Of a stretch of DNA of 64,000 nt, positions 55,001-64,000 are shown one piece after another (the first letter of the stretch is position 1; the number at the start of each line of letters is the position of its first letter). A program made the position numbers and the translations under genes. Location of the stretch: NCBI GenBank assembly GCA_038049695.1, contig CP142452.1, positions 28,818,501-28,882,500 of the forward strand. Reading direction: 5' to 3'. The notes under the pieces are model-generated. The model saw nothing but the letters and a program-made list of their open reading frames with translations. It ran no database searches and was not told the DNA's origin. This stretch comes from Cinnamomum chago. Taxonomy: Eukaryota; Streptophyta; Magnoliopsida; Laurales; Lauraceae.

Positions 55001-55140
55001 TTCCTTTGGGATTGTCCCAATTTGGGACGGACTGGTTTAATAGCGTCATCTTAGCTCACAGTTTGCGCATGATTATAATAGTTTACATGTTAGAAACGAA
55101 TCTCGAACTACATCAAAGACTGTAAACTATTCCTCTATTT
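52040..55140. other. No gene supported over 3.1 kb
   Basis: Two short frames hold a repeated GCTKC string (near 53150 and 53371, text GGTTGCACCAAATG and GGTTGTACCAAATG), but no family is recognised. Segments such as GGTGGACCCCACATGTCC near 54290 look like old MITE remains. I see no exon of the Ca2+-ATPase. Confidence 0.5.
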
Positions 55141-55148
55141 CTCTTTTG

Positions 55149-55179
<31 letters not shown>

Positions 55180-55220
55180 GGTACTATTATAATCAATTAG
55201 AAACGAATCTCAAACTCCGT
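55085..55220. repeat. (TA)n microsatellite between two AGAAACGAATCTC copies
   Basis: A TA run at about 55150-55180 is flanked by TTAGAAACGAATCTCGAACT (55090) and TTAGAAACGAATCTCAAACT (55197). Confidence 0.85.
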
Positions 55221-55654
55221 GGAAGGATAGATGCTATTATTGTATATTAGATTGACTTCATTTTGACAATGACTCTGTGAATTTTGTTTTTTCCTCTTTA
55301 CTTCAATCGATTGATTTATACCCTCCGTTTTTAAATCCTCTTTTGCTGCCTAAACTCCCTCCTTACAAGTCTTTTATATTGGAATTGCTCATTTCTCTCC
55401 ACTTCCTTTTTTTCTTTTCGGTATGTTTTCAATATTTTAATGCATCATTTCATCTTCTCTGTGTATCCATTCTCTTGCCTTTCCTCTCTCTCTATTTCCA
55501 AAGTCGTTTTTTATAATATTTTTTACTATCTAATATTATGAATTACGTTAGCCCGTGCTTTTCGTTAGTCCTCATGAACAACAATTTGTTTGAAACTGTT
55601 GCACCATTGGTCCTTTTTTTTTATGGCTAAAACCCATAATTCATTCTTGATTGA

Positions 55655-56821
55655 GGGCAGATTGGATATTTACAAAATAATTACATTTTTTTTTTAAATT
55701 GAGTTGCTTGACTTGTTACAGATTATAATAATTATTTGATAAAGTGTAGTAAAGTAAATTCCAAACACGGCAACTACTTTACTGCTCTTTCTCTCTTTCC
55801 CCCTACTTTACTTCACCGGATAATGTCACTTTTCTTTACTTCACCTTTTATTAGAATGTGAAATTTACCTTTACTTTACCAAACTTGTAAATATAGATGC
55901 CTTGACCACTGTACTTTACACCTCTACCGCTTTACTTTACCACATAATTTACCTCACCTTTAGTTGACCCCACCTTTACTATGACATGGTCTACCATTCC
56001 TTTACTAAGTGCCTGTTTGGTTAGAGGCATTCCGACAAGGAATTGGGCTTGTTAATGATTTATGACATGATGTGACATCTTTTCCTTTGGGCATTCCAAA
56101 TGCTCTACTTGTTTGATGCAAGAATTCAGAATTTCATACCACTTGAAAAAGACACTTTTAGCCTTACGAATTTCCAGAATTCCAAATGCTAGAGTGGGGT
56201 TGAGCATTTGGATTTCTACTTTGGGGGGGCAGCATTTGGAATTCTCATGATTCCTCGAGACAAGAATTCTCACAATTCTTCTAACCAAACAGGCCCAATT
56301 TATATGAAAAAGTAGTATGGTAAAGTAAAGTTTAGCCGTTAAATTTTTTTTTTTACCATAAGCCGTGTTTTCTTTACCACTCAAAACCATGATAAAGCGT
56401 GATAATGTGAAGTGAAAACAACAAGCAACGATTTTATCGTTCTTTCCCACTTTACTTCACCACATGCTTTATCTCACCTTACTTTACCTCACATTTACTT
56501 TACCTTGCCTTTATTATGATGTTTTATCTACATTTTTTCTACCTTTAATTTACCCCCATATGTAATTAAATACATCACATTAGATTTGTAGAAGTAAAGA
56601 CTTTACTTTACCATTTTGTAAATTGCATTTTGAAGGTTTTTTATATTGTAGAAAATTTTCCACAAGAGGGAGTTGTTGGAAAAAATATTGAGCGATTTGA
56701 AAGAAAATGATCTTCATATTTTTCTTGAGTTACCAAACATACAAGTGTTTTTGTTTTAAAAAATGAAAGATTATATTCTCTAAAATATTATATTATTCTT
56801 TTTTCGCATCCAAACAAGCCT
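55655..56821. mobile_element. PIF/Harbinger-type MITE with TAAAG repeats, copy 2 (inverted), with nested MITE
   Basis: The inverted right end AGGCTTGTTTGGATGCG and the following ATAATATTTTAGAGAATATA match the left end of copy 1. The left end GGGCAGATTGGATATTTAC matches copy 1's right end. TGA flanks it at 55652-55654 and 56822-56824. Interior TAAAGTAAAG runs are shared with copy 1. Confidence 0.75.
56009..56296. mobile_element. Small MITE nested in the previous element
   Basis: GTGCCTGTTTGGTTAGAGGC and inverted GGGCCTGTTTGGTTAGAAG bound 288 bp. The interior contains AAGAATTCNNAATTC-type text. The 3-bp flanks do not match, so boundaries may be off by a base or two. Confidence 0.65.
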
Positions 56822-57339
56822 TGAAGTATTACAAAATATGCACGTACAAGATGATTGTAGTTTGAGGCTCTAAAATCAAGTTTTAGGGGGATCTAAGTTG
56901 AGTGATATTTTGGCCAATAAACCCATTATCTTCCATGTAACTCTATGATTGGATGGATACAGGTTGGTCCCATGCAAAACGAACACACCTTGAAAAGCAA
57001 ACTCGGTATTATTGAGCGTTTATTGTACATATCAGTTGCATTCTAAGGAAAGTTATGACTTATGACCCCGCACATGAACAACTAGGCTACTAATAGGACC
57101 ATTTTTCATTGCTTCTAGTGTTTATCATTGCGAAAACTGTTGTTTCCTTGCTGTCTTGGGTTCTAGGTTTATGTTTCGGCAAATTCTTGTAATTGACTGA
57201 TCTTTTATTCACCTCAATTTTCACGCTGGGATTCCAGCTATGATCAATCAATACCATTCCCACACACCAACAACCCATCGATTAGACAGTCTTAATTTGA
57301 CGCCTGTGAGACCATTTTAAAAATCAGTGAAATTTCAGA

Positions 57340-57735
57340 TGCATACACCTCTCACTGTATTACAATGAGGGCAACATAGTGGGGCATCCGAACCGTCCAT
57401 ACGACAAGACCCCTTGAAACTACATTGGGATTGTTGAGTTTTCACCAATCTGAATGGATGGATTGGACCATGGTATCAATGGTAAAAAAACTTCTTTGGT
57501 ATAAAGTTGTTAAACTTGTGGGCCACGGATAAAGGAGTTAGAGGCATTTGTTCTCATCCAAGATGTCTCTTTGCATCCCCCGGGTCCCATGGGCCACGAA
57601 TAAAGGAGTTAGAGGCATTTGTTCTCATCCAAGATGTCTCTTTGCATCCCCCGGGTCCCGTGATTACTGGGCCCCGGGTAGGCCCCATCAAGCTATCTCT
57701 CACCATAATACAGTGCGAGGAGTAAGCACATGAAC
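57340..57735. mobile_element. MITE family M1, copy 3, with a 71-bp internal duplication
   Basis: The left side CTCTCACTGTATTACAATGAGGG parallels copy 1. GGCCACGGATAAAGGAGTTA at 57521 and GGCCACGAATAAAGGAGTTA at 57592 start two 71-bp copies. Confidence 0.65.
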
Positions 57736-57739
57736 ATTA

Positions 57740-58540
57740 TTACCCTTTAAATTATTGGAGTATCCGCATAAAAAATTGCCAGAAAAGCCATTAAACTTTG
57801 GAACTTTAAAACCAAGGGCTCGGATTATCTAATCTTAATGATATGAGGTCGATGCTACTTATTCACCGTCCCTTTCTCTTGTGATTACTAAGCACCTAGA
57901 TAACCCCATAACGAGGTGAGGCCAGGCGAGATGCAAATTGAATTCTAATGTTTCTTTTGGTTAAATTTAGACTTTAAACTATAGTTGGTACTTGATAGTT
58001 CCATACTATGTTTGGTACGTTTTACACCTATAGCCATGTTCCCGCCATGTCTATTGGGCGTGGCTTATTACTTCATGAATATTTGTGGGCGATATCAGTA
58101 CTAGATTAGCTGTCGCATAGTCAGCATTGTCCAAACTTTATCCCATTTCCCTAGATTGGACTTGTGAGTTCTGCTTTTCCAGTGATCTTTAATAGTGTTT
58201 TTTTTATACGTTTTTAATTTAATAGTGATCTTTAATGGCCGATTCTATAGCAGAACACGGGGTAGATAGGGTTATTCCCTTGATTGCTTACACCACGTAA
58301 TTGTCTATCTTTGTTCTTTGGGTATAAGGCTCTTATACCTATTTTTTGGCATGTTTTATTTTTTGTTTGCCTTATTTTTAATATAATATCTCAGCTACCG
58401 TTCAAAAAAAAAAATTATACTTATTTATAAAATATGCCCATCAGCTATGGGTTTGTCGCCAACCCATTATTGGTTTTAATGAACTGTTGAAATTGGGGTT
58501 ACCTAGATCATTGGGCTGCAATTCCTTCTTTGCCATTGGG
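57740..58540. other. No gene seen
   Basis: AT-rich sequence without recognisable coding or repeat structure. Confidence 0.5.
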
Positions 58541-58544
58541 TACT

Positions 58545-59262
58545 GACAGGTAAGAATTAAACAAAATTGTGGTACCCTCATAGAGGGAGGCCCTTGTATT
58601 TATATCAATAATTGCAAATTATAGTTACATGAATATCCTTAGAAAAGGGTTTAAAGAGAATAAAATACAAATGTAATGTGAGAATGCCTAATTTATATGT
58701 AAATCTAAAGGAACTCGGATTTAAGATATCACTCTCTGGGTGTACCAGAAATGGTACTCTCTTCACATTCCCCTTCAAATTGATGTGGATCATCAAGAAG
58801 TATCAATTTGGATACTAAGAAATTATGATGATTGCGAGACATGACTTTAGTAAACATATCAACAATTTATAGCTTGGATGAGAGTCATGAAATTGTAATT
58901 GTTTTAGCTTCATAGTGTTCATGAATGAATTGATGATCAACTTCCATATGGTTAGTCCGTTCGTGAAATTCCTGGTTCGCCATGAGTATTATAGTACTTT
59001 TATTGTCTCCATAGATAGGAGTAGTTGTTGAGATAGGAACATTAAATTCTTTAAGCAACCGTTGAATCCAAATGATTTCGGAACATGAGGGGACATTGAC
59101 CGATATTCAATGTCTATAGAAGATTTGGAGATGCTATCATGTTTCTTACATTACTAAGAAATCAGTGAATTTCTTAAAAAAGACAGATCAACCCGGTCCA
59201 TGAGTGACGAGTGTTAGGACATCTTGCCAAATCAATTGATGCCAGCATAAGCAGTCAACTAT
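58545..59262 (-). mobile_element. Ty1/Copia fragment: RNase H end plus 3' LTR
   Basis: Minus-strand text shows SEIIWIQRLLKEFNVP, YGDNKSTI and ANQEFHERTNHMEVDHQFIH, the end of a Copia RNase H. A polypurine tract (TTGAAGGGGAA) precedes TGTGAAGAG at 58767, the LTR start. The LTR has TATAAATACAAGGG near 58592-58605. The upstream part of pol is absent. Confidence 0.8.
58768..59262 (-). pseudogene. Copia RNase H fragment (frameshifted)
   Basis: The order of motifs is a degenerate AYAGINWFGK (usual ADWAG), SVFLRNSLISW, SKSSIDIEYRSMS (usual SRSSAEAEYRAM), SEIIWIQRLLKEF, YGDNKSTI and EFHERTNHMEVD. They fall in at least two frames with stops between them. This is the C-terminal domain of a Copia polyprotein; RT and integrase are not present. 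It has long been inactive. Confidence 0.8.
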
Positions 59263-62104
59263 CACACCCCGAAGCCTGTATATCTAAAGAAATCCGTTTT
59301 TGTGAGTCGTGAGTTAAAATTTTCTATGTTTATGGGATTAGCTCGAATAAAACTTTGCAACGGAATCTTTTTCAACATTAATATCCCATATCAGACATCA
59401 TAGCAGAGCACAAGTATAAAAATCTAAATGCATTAATAACTTTAAATGTAAAATTCAAAATATGAACTTAAACCAGCTAATAATATCCTCGGCCAATTCA
59501 AGGGCCCTATTACAAGTGTCATAATTAAATTGAACTCATCAAAATGTAAAGTCTCTATAGAGTGAGTTCGATGTCTCTAAATACATCTTGAGTTTTAGTT
59601 TAATCTTCTAAAAGACAAATGTGCAATTGGATGCAGGTGGGCATCTAGAATGAAATATGACCCAATCACAATAAGATAACCCTTTTGGCTTACTTTTGTG
59701 AAGTTCTTGGAGACCTGACAACTCTCTTAACTTCTTGTCATGTTAGTAGTTAATTGATTTTGTTTCTCTGCCGTCTTATTTACTTTGGTAGATCTTGGTG
59801 AGATAAACAGAGATGCCCTACCCTCAACTGTATTAGAGGCCGCCCTTTCAATTTTCAAGGGCCTGAATCAATGAGCACCACCATAAAGAGCCAAGAAATG
59901 TGCAACCATTATGATCGAATGATGGTTTACACTACAAATAATCATATAGTTCAATTAGTCTAGCAAGTGGCTTTTTTCCCTAGATTGTCCCCTTATTATT
60001 TTTTATTATTATTTAAGGACAGGACTAACTTGAAATAATAAAAAGAAGAAAACAGTTGTAAACTCTTCGATCACGGGTTCATAGAAAACCATGAAATGGC
60101 ATGGTATATTTATAATATATAAATCTTACTAGCATTATTGTTAAACTCCTAAGATCTAGGATACGAATCTTTCAATTAATATCAATGCCTATGAAGGATA
60201 CATATCCATATAGAGTCACATTTACTCGCAAATCTTAAGACCTAGTCCCATGATTTAGGTGATCTGATGAGCAGGAATAAGAATAGTTTAATTATTAATT
60301 TTTGACATTTTTTACTTTTTTTTTTTTTCTCTTTATTTCCCCCTTTTTTTGTTTCCATTTTGAGAAGTTACCTAGTGATTAAGAAACCTCTTCCTCTTAT
60401 GATAAGAATTTGTGGTTGGGTTTTTTCAAGAGAAATGAATATACACAACGCGACTATAACATTCAACAGTAGGAATGTTTTTCACCCTACTTTTTTTTTT
60501 CCTTCATGAATCTAGAACAATTCTTAGTAGTGCACAGAATAATGCTCTGTTTATTGGGAAAAAAAACATTTGGCTTCTACCATGATAATCTACAATGACG
60601 AGATAAAAAAGTGGATATGAACATAGATATCAGGCTGGGGGAAACTACTATGCGCTTTTGGCAAGCTATGACATAGATTTGGATATGATGTTCTGTTACA
60701 TAACTTATCATTTCATATTTTATATTCAGTTTTTTGTATGAACTATTAATTTTCTTCTTTAGAGAATTTCTATATTAATGAAATTATCATTGTTTTACAT
60801 TTCTTTAATTTTCTTTTCCTTTTTTTTTATGTTGGAAGTCAGAAAACTAATAGAATAGAACTATAAGAAATGATGGACTTAGTAAAACAGGATATGCTAA
60901 ACTTGTGTCCTACAAGTATCTTATCTGTTCTACCGGGTTCCAGAAGATATATAGTATTCAAGGATCAACGATCATAATTAATTTGACCTAAGAGGTATAA
61001 TATCATTTTATAAGTTCCTAATAATTTACGATTCTGAGGTCTTTCCTATTCATCTGATGGTAAACTTTCCACACATTCTTCTTGTTGTCTCCAACGTAAG
61101 AGTCTCACTAGGGGGATTTCCCAAGGAGTATTTAAAAAAGGTGGCATCAACTTAACGAGCGAAAATGAACACTAAATTTACTTTCTTGAATGTTAAGAGA
61201 ATAAATTAACATGTAAGGACCTGTAGACATTCCATGGTCCTCGAACGCCAACTCAAACAACTTTATATGATACTAAAACCCATAAACTAGTCACCCACTT
61301 TTTCTATAAACCAGAAGTAAACTAATCTTGTCAAGATTGCACAATATTGGGCTTTTTGGGTAGGTAGTAATTAATTAACCATTCTTATACATCTAATTTC
61401 ATCTCCATTCACAGATCATTTGACACTCTTATAAGCATTTCTCTAGAAACGTGATTTGGACTCTGAACTCTAAGGATTTCTTCCATGACATAAGTAGAAG
61501 TAAAACTACTACACACTTCACTAGACGAGTGACTAGTTATTCACTTAAAGGTTTTGATAAATGTGTTCTACTTTCAAAATTTATAGGACTTTCCCCATTA
61601 AATTCGGACACGCAAATGCCTTCTAAGCTGGTTGTTTGGGGTCTTGGGCCTGCTTCTTGGAAAACTTGCATCTTGGGTCAAATTCCTAGGTTTTGGACTA
61701 CAATCATCCATGCTATAATAATCTCCTTGATGAAACAATCCTATTTGTTAGGGATGACCTTTTTATGGATAGTCATAGTATAACAAATGAAGTACAAGAG
61801 GTGGGTACTTAATCTTGGTCAAATTTAGCCCTGTCCATCCCTTTTCTATTAGATATAGTTGAGATCATCAAATTTCATGAGCCCCATATGTGCATGGCCC
61901 AGAGGTGACACAACTGAGGGATGGGGGGATTGACCAACAATTTAGAGGAAATCACTCAAATTATTATTTTCACTACATTTATTTTCTCTACATATAGAGG
62001 AATACATGAATATATAGACTTTTTTTTAAGAGAATATATAGACTTTAGTGTACATTCCGTAGCTTGCATTCTGAGCATCACATATCTAGTTAGGTTCTCC
62101 TAAA
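59263..62104. other. No gene supported
   Basis: ATCACACCCCGAAGCCTG at 59263 resembles the first bases of the solo LTR at 23014, and the following 300 bp (TAGCAGAGCACAAGTATAAA) may be a decayed relative. The remainder is AT-rich without a recognisable frame. Confidence 0.45.
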
Positions 62105-64000
62105 TTTTAGCAATTGACACTAACTTACATGAAGACTCATTCAATCTCTAGTCTCATCACAGTAATTCCAGCTCTTTGTAAATGCCCATTGAAGTTTCAA
62201 TCCATATATTCTATCTTTGTATGACTTATTTTAAAGGCTTTGGATTCTAAAGCCTCCTACCATCTCTCGAGTTTTGCATTGACACTCTCTCTTGATTATC
62301 CACCAAACTATATCATCTGCGAACAACATTCACCATGGTACCTCCTCTTGAATATGAGCTATTAACTCATCTGTAATCATTGCAAGGAGATGAAGGCTTA
62401 GGGCTGACCCCTGTTGCAAACCTTTGGTCACTAGGAAGTGGAAACTCACCTGTCTCTCCACAGTAGTTCTAAAACTCGTTACCACTCCTTCATACATGTC
62501 TTTAATATTTTCAATATAACCTCTCGGTCATTCCTTATATTTTAAAACCCCGCCAACTTAAATCTCTAGGTACCCTGTCATAAGCTTTTTCCAGATCAAT
62601 GAAGACCACGTGTAGATTTTTCCTCTTCGCTCGATATTTTTCCATTAGTTACCTAAGTTAGAAGATAGCTTCCATAGCTAACCTCCTTAACATAAAACCA
62701 AATTGATTTTCAGATATCTTGGTCTTTTGTGTAAGTCTTTGCTCCATTACTCTCTCCCATGGCTTCATAGTACGACTCATAAGTTTAATCCCACGGGCCA
62801 TGGTAGTTGGTACAATTTTGTATATCTCCCTTGTTCTTATATATAGCTGCTACAATAATTCTCCATTCATCCGACATCTTCTTTGTCATTAATATCTTAT
62901 TAAAGAGTTTAGTTAACCAAATCCCCCTAACTTCTCCTAAGTATTTTCCTAGCATCTATCGGAATACCATCTAGACCTATATCCTTTTATGTCTTCATTT
63001 GTTTCAATGCTTTCCTCACTTCCAGCACTCTAATTTTGCAGGAGAAATTATGTTTGCCAATAAAGTATCCTCTCTTGTTCTTATGTTCCTACATAGTCTT
63101 CATTTAAAAGTTTGCGAAAATATTCCCTCCACCTTTATTTTGATGTTGTTGTCCTTCAGTAGAGCCTTTTGGTCATTACTTTTAATACATTTGACATGAT
63201 CTAAGTCCCTACATTTCCTTTCCTTTCTTTTTCGCAAGCTTAAAAATATACTTTGTTCCTTCTCTTGTTCCCAAACTATTATATAGGTTCTCATCTGCTT
63301 TGAACTTTGCATCACTTTCAACTTTCTTACCTTCTTTCTTTGCCTTGTTATACATCTTATAGTTTTCCATATTCAGTCACCTACCAAACTTTGTAACAAC
63401 GTCTTTTCTGTCAAACAACTTCCTGAATCTCTACAATCCACCACCAGTTTTCTTCTTTAGTGTATTTTCCCTTTTGATTTTTCAAGTACCTCTTAAAAAA
63501 CCTTCCTAATATAATTAGTCATTTGATTGCACGTCGATGTAGTTTCTCATCAAAACCCCATTCTCCCTCCTTAATCACTTTATCCTTAAATATTGTTTCT
63601 CTTTCTCCTTTCAAATCCCTTCACCTTGTTTTAGGGAATATTTTATTGACTATCCCTCTCTTTCTACTTCTAATGCAAATATCTAAAACTAATAGCCTAT
63701 GTTGTGTGGTCAAACTCTCTCCTGGAATAATATTATAGTCCTTACAAGTCATTGATTCATGTTTTCTAACTAGAAAAAAGTCTATATGGCTCTTGCTAGT
63801 TCCACTTTATAGGTAATTAAATGCTCATTTTTCTTTTTAAACGTGTGTTTGCTATTACAAGGTCAAATGCTAATACAGAATCCAAGACAGTGTCACCTAA
63901 CTCATTCTTTTCTCCAAATCCTTGTCCTCCATGCACTCTCTCATACCCTCCATTATCCTTTCTTACATGCCCATTTAAGTTCCCTCCTAGGAAAATATTT
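62105..64000 (-). mobile_element. RTE-type LINE, decayed, runs off the right edge
   Basis: On the minus strand the endonuclease motif GGNLNGHVRKDNGGYERVHG lies at about 63920-63990. RT follows with [14 protein letters not shown] (about 62570-62610), LQQGSALSL (about 62395-62420) and FADDIVWW (about 62295-62325). The motif order and the YERVHG string fit the plant RTE clade, not L1. Confidence 0.82.
62150..63990 (-). pseudogene. RTE endonuclease/reverse transcriptase (many stops)
   Basis: The coding text is in pieces over all three minus frames. The endonuclease part keeps GGNLNGH, GGQGFGEKNELGD and LVIANT, then a weak LITYK-type end. The RT part keeps the catalytic FADD and the preceding LEKAYD motif, and the connecting region has stops about every 20-40 codons. 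In living elements this protein nicks the target and copies its RNA into DNA. This copy cannot do so. The N terminus lies beyond 64000. Confidence 0.78.

Noticed and set aside
55277-55516. 79-codon hydrophobic frame
   Set aside because: C/T-rich DNA gives Leu/Phe/Ser by composition. No signal or domain evidence.

Overview
This is plant nuclear DNA, almost certainly from an angiosperm with a large, transposon-filled genome. The grounds are plant-type Ty3/Gypsy (Tat), Ty1/Copia, L1 and RTE retroelements, MULE, hAT and PIF/Harbinger DNA transposons with plant-style TIRs and target-site duplications (TSDs), and one plant P-type Ca2+-ATPase exon. I would not name a family. The only host coding sequence I can support is a 58-codon first exon (40482-40655) of an autoinhibited Ca2+-ATPase (ACA). 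No second exon is visible in the 23 kb that follow.

Layout. 1 to ~13861: the 3' part of a large Tat-lineage retrotransposon. It has a broken gag-linker/protease/G-patch frame, an intact RT-RNaseH-aRNaseH-integrase frame (2760-6524), two hairpin-like tandem arrays, a spliced ANTISENSE gene with its own TATA box (9884-8196, minus), and a ~3 kb 3' LTR. ~13862-15590: a MULE cut by that retrotransposon. 15741-19220: a 5'-truncated, decayed L1 LINE (minus). 19749-21910: a non-autonomous MULE with 9-bp TSDs, itself carrying a hAT-like insertion. 22307-22860: tandem repeat. 23014-26738: a 3.7 kb solo LTR with perfect TSDs. 26873-28202: small foldback elements. 30043-34490: a PIF/Harbinger-like element holding a complete 2.5 kb non-autonomous LTR element (31298-33801). 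34716-40079: a hAT element with an almost complete four-exon transposase gene (minus) and perfect 8-bp TSDs.

40080-64000: the ACA first exon, then a TE-rich stretch that would be its first intron if the gene is intact. It holds a hAT-type MITE, a TIR element carrying an OTU-like protease fragment, a SINE, a second non-autonomous LTR element with its own antisense ORF (46189-48958), a deleted hAT relative, two PIF-type MITEs built of TAAAG repeats, a Copia fragment and a decayed RTE LINE that runs off the right edge.

How it fits together. The window is mainly a record of nested insertions. Its most unusual content is the antisense, intron-containing gene inside the Tat element. Splicing the two predicted introns gives a continuous 352-codon frame, and the gene sits downstream of a TATA box on the strand opposite gag-pol. 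A second LTR element here also carries an opposite-strand ORF downstream of a TATA-like box, so antisense genes may be a recurring device in this genome's Gypsy-type elements.
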